Below are positions 17,727-26,314 of a stretch of 64,000 bases of DNA, piece after piece; position 1 is the stretch's first letter; the number at the start of each line of letters is the position of its first letter. The stretch is taken from positions 620,001 to 684,000 of the forward strand of contig NZ_CP107964.1 of assembly GCF_041434935.1 (NCBI RefSeq), read 5' to 3'. Both the position numbers and the translations under genes were made by a program. This DNA is from Kitasatospora sp. NBC_00374. Its GTDB lineage: Bacteria; Actinomycetota; Actinomycetes; Streptomycetales; Streptomycetaceae. A model generated the notes under the pieces. The model was not told the DNA's origin and did not search any database. It was given only the letters and a program-made list of their open reading frames with translations.

Positions 17727-18557
17727 GTGAACGACCGCCAGGACCGCCAGGAGCACCGGGCCGGCCGGAGCCACCAGGACTATCCCGCGATCATCGTGCG
17801 ACCGGGCCACGTCGAGCCCGTCCCCCGCCGGATCCGTGCCGTCCTCGGGGGCGAGACCGTGCTGGACACCGTCCGGGCCAGCTACGTCTGGGAGCACGCG
17901 CACTACCCGCAGTACTACATCCCGCTGGCCGACGTCCGCACGGACCTGCTCGTCCCGCAGGACACCGCCCCCGAGGACAGCCCCCGCGGGCCGGTGCACC
18001 GGTACGCGCTGCGGGTCGGTGACGAGGTGCGCCGCGACGCGGCCCGGGTGCTGCACGAGTCCGGGACGGACGGGCTCGCGGACACCGCGCGTTTCGGGTG
18101 GGACGCGGTGGACGCCTGGTACGAGGAGGACGAGCGGGTCTTCGTGCACCCGCGCAGCCCGTACACCCGGGTGGACGCGCTGCGCTCGACCAGGACGGTC
18201 CGGGTGGAGCGGGACGGGGTGGTGCTGGCGGAGTCCTCCTCGCCGGTGCTGGTCTTCGAGACGGGCCTGCCGACCCGCTACTACCTGAACCCGACCGACG
18301 TGGACCGGACCCGGCTCATCCCCAGTGACACCGTCACCGCCTGCCCGTACAAGGGCACCACCAGCGGCTACTGGACGGCCAGGACGGGCGACCGCCTGCA
18401 TCCGGACCTCGCCTGGTCCTACGGCTTCCCCACCCGCGAACTCCAGCCCATCGCCGGCCTGATCGCCTTCTACAACGAGCGCACCGACCTGTTCCTCGAC
18501 GGCCGGGCCCTCGAACGTCCCCGCACCCCCTTCTCCCCCCGGGCCGGCGCTCGCTGA
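17727..18557 (+). CDS. Two-domain DUF427 protein
   Basis: The 276-aa protein contains two DUF427 repeats. The first runs from about residue 20 with IRAVLGGETVLDTVRASYVWE...YYIPLADV. The second, from about 145, has VRVERDGVVLAESSSPVLVFETG...YYLNPTDV, CPYKGTTSGYWTA and IAGLIAFYNE. The double-domain form is common in actinobacteria and its biochemical role is not established. GTG start at 17727 with GAGGGAG upstream. It is monocistronic. Confidence 0.9.
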   Translation: MNDRQDRQEHRAGRSHQDYPAIIVRPGHVEPVPRRIRAVLGGETVLDTVRASYVWEHAHYPQYYIPLADVRTDLLVPQDTAPEDSPRGPVHRYALRVGDEVRRDAARVLHESGTDGLADTARFGWDAVDAWYEEDERVFVHPRSPYTRVDALRSTRTVRVERDGVVLAESSSPVLVFETGLPTRYYLNPTDVDRTRLIPSDTVTACPYKGTTSGYWTARTGDRLHPDLAWSYGFPTRELQPIAGLIAFYNERTDLFLDGRALERPRTPFSPRAGAR

Positions 18558-18737
18558 CACCCGGCGGCGGGGCCCACCACCGCCGACGGGGAGCCGACCC
18601 ACGTCCGCCACCGGGCCCGGTTGCGCCGCCACCGTCCCGCGCTGACCTGCGGCTCACCCGGGCCGGGTGATGCCGGCCCCGCCGCATGGAGTGACAATCG
18701 GCGGTGTCCGCTGTTCCCTCCCGGATCGGAGACTTCC

Positions 18738-18977
18738 GTGAAGGATCTCGAATTCGAGCAGAAGCGTTCACTGACCCGGCTGGAGGCCGCCGACCAGCTC
18801 GAGCAGCTCGCCGCCGCACTGCGACACGGCGGCAACGCCGAACTGGAACTCGGCCCCGGCAAGCTGACCCTGCGGATCCCCGACGAACTCCGCAGCGAGA
18901 TCGAGGTGGAGGTCGGCGACGGCCAGGTCGAGCTGGAGGTCGAGCTCAAGTGGCCGACCGCACCGGCGGAGGGCTGA
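18738..18977 (+). CDS. amphi-Trp domain protein
   Basis: A 79-aa acidic protein fits the short amphi-Trp family. It has an N-terminal helix (SLTRLEAADQLEQLAAALRHGG), then alternating strands LELGPGKLTLRIP and VEVEVGDGQVELEVELKW, closing on the Trp. These proteins are small and of unknown function. Start is the GTG at 18738, placing the conserved helix at residue 10; the longer frame upstream is not protein-like. A strong hairpin follows at 19033. Confidence 0.8.
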   Translation: MKDLEFEQKRSLTRLEAADQLEQLAAALRHGGNAELELGPGKLTLRIPDELRSEIEVEVGDGQVELEVELKWPTAPAEG

Positions 18978-19032
18978 GCCGGCGCGGGGATCCGCACACC
19001 GGTCCGGCTCGGCCCTGCCGGGTCGGTGGCAG

Positions 19033-19066
19033 CGGCCGCGGAAGGCGAGGGCGCCTTCCGCGGCCG
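19033..19066. terminator. Perfect 15-bp hairpin terminator
   Basis: CGGCCGCGGAAGGCG (19033-19047) pairs without mismatch with CGCCTTCCGCGGCCG (19052-19066) across a 4-base loop. It ends the amphi-Trp transcript and isolates the lanthipeptide locus from upstream reading. Confidence 0.75.
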
Positions 19067-19727
19067 AGCGCGTGTGGAGGACCGGCGCGGGCGGGGCGCG
19101 GTCCGGCAGCCGGTCGGCCGTCTCCCGGGGGCCCGCCACGATGCGCGTGGGGGGATTTCCTTTCATGCAGGCTTTCGGAGCGCCGATAAAATAGAACAGA
19201 TAGCCGATCATTGATCTTTCGTTCACGCTTTTCGGATTGTCCTCAGAGTTCCCGTCGGTGACCACAGGCCGACGGGAGTGTTGATTTCAGGGGTCGGTTC
19301 GCCACTCCCCCGAGCCGGTCCAGCGACCGACCGCTCCTGCGCCCGCACCCTCCGACTGTCGACTGCGCCCACATCTTCGCAGGTCAATAGCGCATCGGGA
19401 CGACTGGGACGGTCGGCATACGACCGTAGCCGGCGCCGGCCGGCGGCCACCCGAGGCCTCCGGGGCCGCCCCGGCGCACGACGCGGCACTCCGGCTCACA
19501 CCCTGATCCGCATCTGCGCCGGGTAGTGTAATTGCGTTCGGAATTGGCGCATCCGCGCCGTTGTGGGCGAACTTGCCTGCCCTTAATACTTCACATCGTC
19601 CCACCGGATTCCGGGAATTCCCGCTCCGGCCGGTGGTCCGGATTCGACCCCGTCCGTCCCGGCCGGCGGCAGATCCGGCTCCGTTCTCCACCCGCCGTTC
19701 GCACGTCCCGCCCCGAGGAGGGTCCCG
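19067..19727. other. Non-coding upstream region of the lanthipeptide locus
   Basis: No convincing gene is present in this 660-base stretch, and none of its short frames has gene-like codon use. It is markedly richer in A/T than its surroundings around 19150-19245 and 19520-19600. It contains a second hairpin, CCCGTCGG (19251-19258) pairing with CCGACGGG (19269-19276) and followed by a T-richer stretch, and a candidate promoter at 19561-19589. A region this long ahead of one operon suggests regulatory input such as a RamR-like activator. No known operator could be identified by eye. Confidence 0.5.
19561..19589 (+). promoter_or_regulatory. Candidate promoter of the lanthipeptide operon
   Basis: TTGTGG (19561-19566) is separated by 17 bases from TAATAC (19584-19589), a fair match to the vegetative promoter consensus in an A/T-rich pocket. 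It would give a leader of about 130 bases before lanKC. A second TAGTGT at 19524-19529 is an alternative -10 box without a clear -35. Confidence 0.4.
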
Positions 19728-22334
19728 TTGGACAACCGGTACGAGGCCTATGCCTACGCCGACCCGCTGTTCTACGACTCGCCCCGGCGCTGGGGCGCCC
19801 AGGAGGAGTTCGAGGCCGTCGGCCGGCCGCTGCCCGCGGGGTGGGAGCGCGGCGACCTCGAGATCTGGGCCGTGGTCCGGCCCACCGGCGTCCGGCTGCC
19901 CTCGCAGGGCTGGAAGATCCATGTGTCCTCGTGCGCCGAGGACGCCGAGGCGGTGCTCGACCAGGTCTACTCCTTCTGCCTGCAGGAACGAATCACCTTC
20001 AAGTTCCTCCGCGGGATGCCGATCCTCCAGGTGCAGAACTCCAAGTACGCGCCCCGCGGTGCGAGCGGCAAGTTCTGCACGCTGTACCCGGTCGACGACG
20101 CCGAGTTGGAGCGATGCCTCGAAGGACTCGGCCCGCTGCTGGCCGGCCGCCGGGGCCCGTACATCCTCAGCGACCTGCGCTGGGGGGACGGCCCGCTCTA
20201 CCTCCGGTACGGGGGGTTCGCCGAGCGGCACTGCCGCAACGCGGCCGGGGAGCGGGTGCTGGCCCTCGAAGGCCCGGACGGCCGGCTGGTGCCGGACGTC
20301 CGCGGCGCCGGGTTCGCCGTCCCCGCCTGGGCGCCGGTCCCGGCGTGCATCGCACCGGCCGTCGCCGCCCGCGCCGCGCAGCAGGACACCGGGCTGCCGT
20401 ACACCGTGGAACGCGTCCTGCACTTCTCCAACGCGGGTGGCGTCTACCTGGCCCGTGACGGCGCCGACGGACCGCAGGTCGTCCTGAAGGAGGCCCGGCC
20501 GCACGCCGGCCTCGACCAGCGCGGGATCGACGCCGTCACCCGGCTGCAGCAGGAGCACGACATGCTGGCCCGGCTCGACGGCGTGCGCGGCGTCCCGGCC
20601 CTGCACGGACTGCTGACGGCCTGGGAACACCGTTTCCTGGTACAGGAGTTCGTCGAGGGCCGATCCCTCAGCCAGTGGCTGACCGCCAACTACCCGCTGA
20701 TCCACCCGGACGCCGACGAGGACTCGGTGGCCGAGTACACCCGCGAGGCACTCGCCATCGTGGCGCGGATCGAGCGGGCCCTGGACGCGATCCACGCCCG
20801 CGGGGTCGTCTTCGGCGACCTCCACCCGCGCAATCTGATCATCCGCCCCGACGGCGAGATCTGCTTCATCGACTTCGAACTCGCCAGCGCCATGGACGAG
20901 TTCGTCCGCCCCGCCCTGGGTGCGGCCGGCTTCACCGCGCCGTCCGGGTACACCGGAGCCCAGGTCGACCGGTACGGCCTGGCCGCCATCCGGCTCTGGC
21001 TGTTCCTGCCGCTGGCCCAGCTGCCGGCCCTCGACCCGGGCAAGGCCGGCGAACTCGCCGACGCCCTCGAACGCCGCTTCCCGGTACCCGCCGGGTACAC
21101 CGACGAGATCCGCCGGATGCTGGGCCCCGCGCCCGCCGACGGCCGGACGCTCCGACCCGAACTCGGTCAGCAGCGCGCCGAGACCGCCGCCCTGCTGACC
21201 GACCCACAGGCCGACTGGCCCCGGATCAGGGACTCCCTCGCCCGCGGTATCGCGGCGATGGCCACCCCCGACCGCACCGACCGGCTGTTCCCCGGCGACG
21301 TCGCCCAGTTCACCCAGGGCGGCCTGGGCCTCGCCCACGGCGCGGCCGGGGTCCTGTACGCCCTGCACGCCACCGGCTGCCCCGTCGACCCCGACCACAT
21401 CGGCTGGCTCGTCCGCGCCGCCCGGACCCGCCCACCCGGGCCGGGCCTGTACTCCGGCGGACACGGCGTGGCCTACGCCCTCGACCTGCTCGGCGAACGC
21501 GCAGCCGCCCTCGAACTGCTGGAACGGCTGGCGGCCGCACCCGACGACGACCTGGGCCCCGGGCTCGCCGGCGGCGGCGCCGGCATCGCCCTGACGCTCC
21601 TGCACTTCGCCACCGTCACCGCCGACCGGCGGCTGCTGGACGAGGCCGTCACCCTCGCCCGGGCCTCGGCCGACGCCCTGGAGAAGGCCGGTTCGGGCGA
21701 CGCCAACCGCAGGGCCGGCCTGCTGGCCGGTGGCTCCGGGGCCGCACTTGCCCTGGTCCGCCTCCACGAGCGGACCGGCGACCCCGCCCTGCTCGACCAG
21801 GCGGAGACCCTGCTCCGGCTGGACCTGGACCGGTGCGTGTCGGTCGCCGACGGGACGCTCCAGGTGGTCGACGGGCGCCGGGTGCTGCCGTACATCGAGA
21901 CCGGCAGTGCGGGCATCGGACTGGCCCTGGACGCCCTGCTGGCCCACCGCCCCGACAGCCCGTCCGCCGCGGACGAGCGGCCGATCCGCCGGGCGGCCGA
22001 GCCGGAGTTCATCATCCAGCCGGGCCTGTTCAACGGACGCGCCGGGCTGCTCGGCTACCTGGCGCTCACCGGACCGCGCGCCCACAGCGCGACCGGCGCG
22101 CGGGACGGCCGTGCCGTCCTGGACCGGCAGCGCCGGCTGCTGGCCCTGCACCAGATCTCCTACCTTGGCCAACTCGCCTTCCCCGGAGACCAGTTGCTAC
22201 GCCTCTCGGCCGACCTGGCCACCGGTTCCGCCGGTGTGCTGCTGGCGCTGGGAACGGCGCTCGCCGGCACCCCCTTCCTCCCCTGGACCGGCCGGCCGGC
22301 CGACCGGCCGTCGGCCGCCGCCACCCCCTGCTGA
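19728..22334 (+). CDS. lanKC: Class III lanthipeptide synthetase LanKC (RamC/LabKC-like)
   Basis: The 868-aa enzyme has the three class III domains. An N-terminal phosphoSer/Thr lyase region (residues 1-220) opens with MDNRYEAYAYADPLFYD, as in RamC-type proteins. A Ser/Thr kinase-like domain (about 230-500) has VVLKEARP (Lys near 252), GDLHPRN near 362 and DFELA near 381. The C-terminal cyclase (about 530-868) contains GLAHGAAG, GLAGGGAG, AGLLAGGSGA and LATGSAGVLLALG. No Cys-His-Cys zinc ligands are present, which separates it from class IV LanL. It phosphorylates and eliminates Ser/Thr of the precursor and forms lanthionine or labionin. The start is TTG at 19728 with GAGGAGG seven bases upstream. 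The precursor gene follows 101 bases downstream. Confidence 0.93.
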   Translation: MDNRYEAYAYADPLFYDSPRRWGAQEEFEAVGRPLPAGWERGDLEIWAVVRPTGVRLPSQGWKIHVSSCAEDAEAVLDQVYSFCLQERITFKFLRGMPILQVQNSKYAPRGASGKFCTLYPVDDAELERCLEGLGPLLAGRRGPYILSDLRWGDGPLYLRYGGFAERHCRNAAGERVLALEGPDGRLVPDVRGAGFAVPAWAPVPACIAPAVAARAAQQDTGLPYTVERVLHFSNAGGVYLARDGADGPQVVLKEARPHAGLDQRGIDAVTRLQQEHDMLARLDGVRGVPALHGLLTAWEHRFLVQEFVEGRSLSQWLTANYPLIHPDADEDSVAEYTREALAIVARIERALDAIHARGVVFGDLHPRNLIIRPDGEICFIDFELASAMDEFVRPALGAAGFTAPSGYTGAQVDRYGLAAIRLWLFLPLAQLPALDPGKAGELADALERRFPVPAGYTDEIRRMLGPAPADGRTLRPELGQQRAETAALLTDPQADWPRIRDSLARGIAAMATPDRTDRLFPGDVAQFTQGGLGLAHGAAGVLYALHATGCPVDPDHIGWLVRAARTRPPGPGLYSGGHGVAYALDLLGERAAALELLERLAAAPDDDLGPGLAGGGAGIALTLLHFATVTADRRLLDEAVTLARASADALEKAGSGDANRRAGLLAGGSGAALALVRLHERTGDPALLDQAETLLRLDLDRCVSVADGTLQVVDGRRVLPYIETGSAGIGLALDALLAHRPDSPSAADERPIRRAAEPEFIIQPGLFNGRAGLLGYLALTGPRAHSATGARDGRAVLDRQRRLLALHQISYLGQLAFPGDQLLRLSADLATGSAGVLLALGTALAGTPFLPWTGRPADRPSAAATPC

Positions 22335-22435
22335 CCGGGCCCCCGGGCCCGCGACGCCACCGGGCGCAGCCGCGCCCCCACCGACTCCCGGCCACCGGCC
22401 GGGCGATACACACCGGTTAACGAAGGAGAACAGTC

Positions 22436-22573
22436 ATGGCGATCCTCGACCTCCAGACCATGGACCTGCCCGAGACCGAGGCGACCCCGATCGACGACAC
22501 CCTCGCCAGCACGAGCTCGCTCAGCGTGCTCAACTGCGGCACCAGCACGGTCAGCACGCTCATCTGTCTCTGA
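22436..22573 (+). CDS. lanA: Class III lanthipeptide precursor, SapB (RamS/AmfS) type
   Basis: A 45-codon gene with AAGGAG upstream. The leader begins MAILDLQTMDLPETEA, containing the ILDLQ motif by which class III synthetases recognise precursors, and is acidic. The C-terminal region holds two SxxSxxxC motifs, Ser27/Ser30/Cys34 and Ser37/Ser40/Cys44, with Gly after the first Cys and one residue after the last. If the core starts at Ser25 it has 21 residues with exactly the SapB ring spacing. Predicted product: a two-ring (lanthionine or labionin), strongly hydrophobic, uncharged peptide, possibly a surfactant or morphogen. Short length makes it easily missed. Confidence 0.92.
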   Translation: MAILDLQTMDLPETEATPIDDTLASTSSLSVLNCGTSTVSTLICL

Positions 22574-22582
22574 CCTGCACCA

Positions 22583-22599
22583 CCGCCCGCTGAGGGCGG
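22583..22599 (+). terminator. Attenuator-like hairpin behind the precursor gene
   Basis: CCGCCC (22583-22588) pairs with GGGCGG (22594-22599) over a 5-base loop, starting 9 bases after the precursor stop. A weak stem here would stabilise the precursor mRNA and let only part of the transcripts enter the transporter gene, a common arrangement in peptide operons. The role is inferred. Confidence 0.5.
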
Positions 22600-22759
22600 A
22601 CAGCACACCGAGCCGGCCGGGCCGCCACCACGGGCCCGGCCGGTCACCGGGCCGGAGCGGCGCCCCGCTGCTCCGGCCCGGTCCGCGTCCCCGGCCCGCG
22701 CCGGTCCGCCGCCCGACGGGCGCGCCGCCCGCGACCCCGAACCACCAGAGAGGTTCCCC

Positions 22760-24520
22760 GTGGCCGACCAGCTCCCTCGTACCGCCCGCCGCGCTCCGGG
22801 CCCGGTCCGGCTTCGCCGCGAACTGACCGCCGAGCCCGGCCGACTCGTCCTCGCCCTGCTGCTGGCCCTGGCCGCCACCGCCGCGGCCCTCGCGCTCCCG
22901 CTGCTCGTCCGCAACGTCATCACCGACTTCTCCGCCCACCGGCCGCTGGGCACCGACATCCTGCTGATGTGCGCGGCCGCCGTCGCGGGCGCCGTCGAAC
23001 AGGCCGGCTCCGGCTTCCTGCTGGCCCGCATCGGCGAGCGGATGGCGTACCGGCTGCGCATCCGGCTCATGGAGCACGCGCTGCGGCTGCCGCTCACCGT
23101 CGTCCGGACCCAGGGCACCGGCGAGCTCGCCGCCCGGATCACCTCCGACGCCGCGCTGCTGCGGCAGGTCGTGGACGTGGCCACCCAACTTCCCCTGGCC
23201 GCCCTGACCGTGGTGTCGACGCTGGCCGTGATGGTGTGGATCGACTGGGTGCTCACGCTGGTCACGGTCGTGTCGCTGGCCGCGCTGACGGTCCTGCTGC
23301 TGCTGGTCCTCCGCCGGATGAAGGCCAATGTGACCGGCCAGCAGGTCGCGGTCGGCCAGATCGCCCAGCGCTTCACCTCCAGCCTGGAGGCGCTCACCAC
23401 GATCAAGGCGTACCGGGCGGAGCCGGTGGCGGCCCGCACCCTCGCGGCGGACGCGGACGCCCTGCAGACCGTCTCGCTGGAGGGCGCCCGCCTCGGCGCC
23501 CTGATCCCGGCCCTGCTCACGCTCGGCAACCAGTTCGCGATGATCGCCGTGATCCTCACCGGCGGCGCCCGGCTGGCCTCCGGGGATCTCCAGGTGGCCG
23601 CCTTCGCCGCGTTCCTGCTGTACCTGCTGCAGACCATCCCGTCGGTCAGCACCCTGGCCACCGGCCTCGGGCGGCTGCAGGCCGGCCTGGCGGCCCGGGA
23701 CCGCTGCAACGACCTGCTGCTGCTCCCGCAGGAGACCGACCACCGGGACGACGGACGGGCCGTCCCCACCCCTACTCCCGACGCCCCGTCGGTGGTCTTC
23801 CGCTCCGTCTCGTACACGCATGCCGGGGCCTGCGACGCCGCGCTGCGCGGCATCTCGTTCAGCACCGCCCGTACCGGGCTGACCGCCGTGGTGGGGCCGT
23901 CGGGCGCCGGCAAGAGCACCGCACTGTCACTGATCGACCGGTTCATCCGGCCGACCTCCGGCTCGATCACCGTGCTCGGCCACGACACCCGGCACTGGCC
24001 CCTGGACGCGCTGCGGGCCCGGATCGCCTACGTCGACCAGGCGTTCACCCTGCTGGAGGCCACCGCCCGGGAGAACCTCCAGCTCGGCCGCGCGACCAGC
24101 GCCACGGACGCGGAGCTCGCGGCCGCGCTGGACGCCGTCGGCCTCACCGAGGACATCGCCCGCCTGCCGCAGGGCCTCGACACCCTGCTGGGGCGGGAGT
24201 CGGACCTGTCCGGTGGCCAGCGCCAGCGGATGGCACTGGCCCGCGCCCTGCTCTCGGACGCCGACATCGTCCTCCTGGACGAGCCGACCAGCCAGCTGGA
24301 CGGCCTCAACGAGCAGCGGTTCCGCGCGGTCGTGGAGGATCTCGCGGCCACCCGGGCGGTGATCGTGGTCGCCCATCGGCTGTCCACCGTCCAGCACGCC
24401 CACCACGTGATCATGATGAGCGGGGGCAGTGTCCTCGACGCGGGCGACCACCCCGCCCTGCTGGAACGCTGCACCCCGTACCGGGAACTGGTCGCCAGTC
24501 AGGCCACCGCGGCCCGCTGA
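22760..24520 (+). CDS. ABC half-transporter (fused membrane and ATPase domains) of the lanthipeptide locus
   Basis: The 586-aa protein has six membrane helices in its first 310 residues and a nucleotide-binding domain. Walker A is GPSGAGKST near residue 379, the signature is LSGGQRQRM near 482, Walker B is ADIVLLDEPTS near 503, and the switch His lies in IVVAHRLST. It must dimerise to export. SapB-type loci usually encode two such half-transporters (RamA and RamB); here only one is present, so a homodimer is likely. There is no peptidase C39 domain, so leader removal is done elsewhere. GTG start at 22760 behind AGAGAGG, 187 bases after the precursor gene. Confidence 0.9.
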   Translation: MADQLPRTARRAPGPVRLRRELTAEPGRLVLALLLALAATAAALALPLLVRNVITDFSAHRPLGTDILLMCAAAVAGAVEQAGSGFLLARIGERMAYRLRIRLMEHALRLPLTVVRTQGTGELAARITSDAALLRQVVDVATQLPLAALTVVSTLAVMVWIDWVLTLVTVVSLAALTVLLLLVLRRMKANVTGQQVAVGQIAQRFTSSLEALTTIKAYRAEPVAARTLAADADALQTVSLEGARLGALIPALLTLGNQFAMIAVILTGGARLASGDLQVAAFAAFLLYLLQTIPSVSTLATGLGRLQAGLAARDRCNDLLLLPQETDHRDDGRAVPTPTPDAPSVVFRSVSYTHAGACDAALRGISFSTARTGLTAVVGPSGAGKSTALSLIDRFIRPTSGSITVLGHDTRHWPLDALRARIAYVDQAFTLLEATARENLQLGRATSATDAELAAALDAVGLTEDIARLPQGLDTLLGRESDLSGGQRQRMALARALLSDADIVLLDEPTSQLDGLNEQRFRAVVEDLAATRAVIVVAHRLSTVQHAHHVIMMSGGSVLDAGDHPALLERCTPYRELVASQATAAR

Positions 24521-24755
24521 GCCGGGTGCTCAGCGCGGGGGTGCGGGCAGGACGCCGGCCATCACCGCGGCCACGGCCGCACGGACGGCCCCCGCCCCGG
24601 GCGCGCCGTCGGTCCGCAGCGCAGCTGAGCGGAGGTCGCCGCGCGGCACGCCCGGCCCTCCGGGGGACGCTGTCCCTGCGGCCGGGCGGCGGCCCACCGT
24701 GCCCGTGGACCGCCGCCCCGCACCGCCCCGCGGTCCGGGGCCGGGGCCGAGCCGG

Positions 24756-26000
24756 TCAGGCCCGGCGGCCGAGGAGGACCGGGAGTTCCTTGCGACCGTT
24801 GGATATGAAGGACTCCAGCGGGCGCAGCTCGCCGGAGGGCACGGCGAGTGCGAGGTCGGGGAAGCGGTCGAACAGCGCGGTCAGGGCGATCCGGGCTTCC
24901 AGGCGGGCGAGTTCGGCGCCGAGGCAGAAGTGGGTGCCGTGTCCGAAGGAGAGGTGGTCACGGCGGGTGGCGCGGGTGAGGTCAAAGCGGTCGGCCGCCT
25001 CGCCGTGCAGGCCGGGGTCGCGGCCGGCGGCGGAGAAGTTGATGACGATCAGCTCACCCTTCGGGAGCGTCACGCCGGTCTCGGCGTCGTGCAGGTCCTC
25101 GGTGGCGAAGCGCGGGATGATGTTGGCGACCGGGGCCTGGTGGCGCAGGGTCTCCTCGATCGCGTCGGCCCAGGTGGCCCGGGAGTCCCGGACCAGGGCG
25201 AGCTGCTCGGGGTGGTCGACCAGGTTGACGACGGCGTGGTCGAGGAGGTTGACGGTGGTCTCGTGCCCGGCGCCGATCAGCAGCAGCAGGCTGTCGAGGA
25301 GTTCCTGTTCCGACAGGCCGGTGCCGGTCTCGTCGTCGTGGGCGCCGATCAGGGCGCTGGTGACGTCGTCGCCGAGGTCCTGCCGCTTGGCGGCGACCAG
25401 CTCGGTGAGCAGCCGGTAGACGGCCTGGCCGTTGGCGACGGCCTGCTCGGCGGTGACGTCGGTGTCGAAGAGGCTGCCGACGGTGTTGCGGAAGTCGTCG
25501 TGCATCGACTCGGGGACGCCGAGCAGGGTGTTGACGACCATCAGCGGCAGCACCCAGGTGTACCGGGCGTGCAGGTCGACCGGTTCGTCCCCGTCCGCGG
25601 CGGCGAGCCGGTCGATCAGGTCCGCGGCGATCTTCTCGATGGCCGGCGTGAGCAGGCGGACCCGGCGGGCACTGAACGCGGTGCCGATCAGGCGGCGCAG
25701 CCGGGTGTGCTCGGGCCCGTAGGCGGTCAGGGCGTTGCGGACGTCGATCCAGATCCGCAGCGGCCAGTCCTCGGCGACCTCGCCGTCGAGGTAGGCCGGC
25801 CAGTGCTGGTGGGCGTCCTTGGACACCCGCGGGTCGGTGAGCAGTCGCTTGATCAGGCCCGGGTCGGTCACGGACCAGGCCCGGACGCCGCCGGGCAGCT
25901 CCACCGGCGTCGCCGGGCCCTGGGCGCGGAGCAGGGCGGCCTCGCCGTGGAGGTCGGCGGCGGTGGTGTCGAGTCGGTACGGGCAGCGCTGAGTGTCCAT
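24756..26000 (-). CDS. Cytochrome P450 (CYP105/107-like)
   Basis: The 414-aa soluble P450 shows the I-helix [11 protein letters not shown], the K-helix EETLR and the heme-binding [19 protein letters not shown] with the ligand Cys near residue 359. The I-helix has His where many have Ala/Gly-Ala. It needs ferredoxin and reductase partners, none of which are adjacent. I use the ATG at 25998-26000 ([11 protein letters not shown]), with GGAGAG upstream, rather than the ATG 14 codons earlier. It converges on the lanthipeptide transporter gene and diverges from the DegT gene. A role in tailoring either product is possible but unsupported. Confidence 0.9.
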   Translation of the reverse strand: MDTQRCPYRLDTTAADLHGEAALLRAQGPATPVELPGGVRAWSVTDPGLIKRLLTDPRVSKDAHQHWPAYLDGEVAEDWPLRIWIDVRNALTAYGPEHTRLRRLIGTAFSARRVRLLTPAIEKIAADLIDRLAAADGDEPVDLHARYTWVLPLMVVNTLLGVPESMHDDFRNTVGSLFDTDVTAEQAVANGQAVYRLLTELVAAKRQDLGDDVTSALIGAHDDETGTGLSEQELLDSLLLLIGAGHETTVNLLDHAVVNLVDHPEQLALVRDSRATWADAIEETLRHQAPVANIIPRFATEDLHDAETGVTLPKGELIVINFSAAGRDPGLHGEAADRFDLTRATRRDHLSFGHGTHFCLGAELARLEARIALTALFDRFPDLALAVPSGELRPLESFISNGRKELPVLLGRRA

Positions 26001-26314
26001 CAGGAAGGCTCTCCGGAGGTCGGGTCGGTACTTGTTGATCAAGATCGGTCCGCCATGGAATGTACCCGTACCGTCCGGATCCGGGGCGGAGTTTTCCCGA
26101 CTGCCCGGTACGGTCGGCGGACTTCCGCAGCGCCGGCCCGGTCCGGGGCCGGCCGGTCCCGGGGCCGAGCAGGGGGCGCTTCGGCCGACTCCGGAGAGTG
26201 CGGGGCCGTAACCCGGACGGGCTGTCGCGTCGGGACGGGCGGGGCTGGTCGCGCTAGCCTGAGGTGCCCGATTCGTCCGCTATGGGACGTTTCCATTCCT
26301 GCTGGAGGTGGCAC
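26001..26314. promoter_or_regulatory. Divergent intergenic region between P450 and DegT genes
   Basis: No gene is visible. Near the P450 start lies the dyad TTGATCAA (26035-26042) within CTTGTTGATCAAGATC, a candidate operator. The rest is GC-rich with no clear promoter boxes until TGGAGG directly ahead of the DegT GTG start. Confidence 0.35.

Noticed and set aside
16599..18632. A 677-aa minus-strand frame opposite the L,D-carboxypeptidase and DUF427 genes
   Set aside because: Low-complexity Gly/Arg/Val composition typical of antisense GC-rich frames; no motif.
19728..22334. Class IV lanthipeptide synthetase (LanL)
   Set aside because: The cyclase domain lacks the Cys-Cys-His zinc ligands required for class IV.
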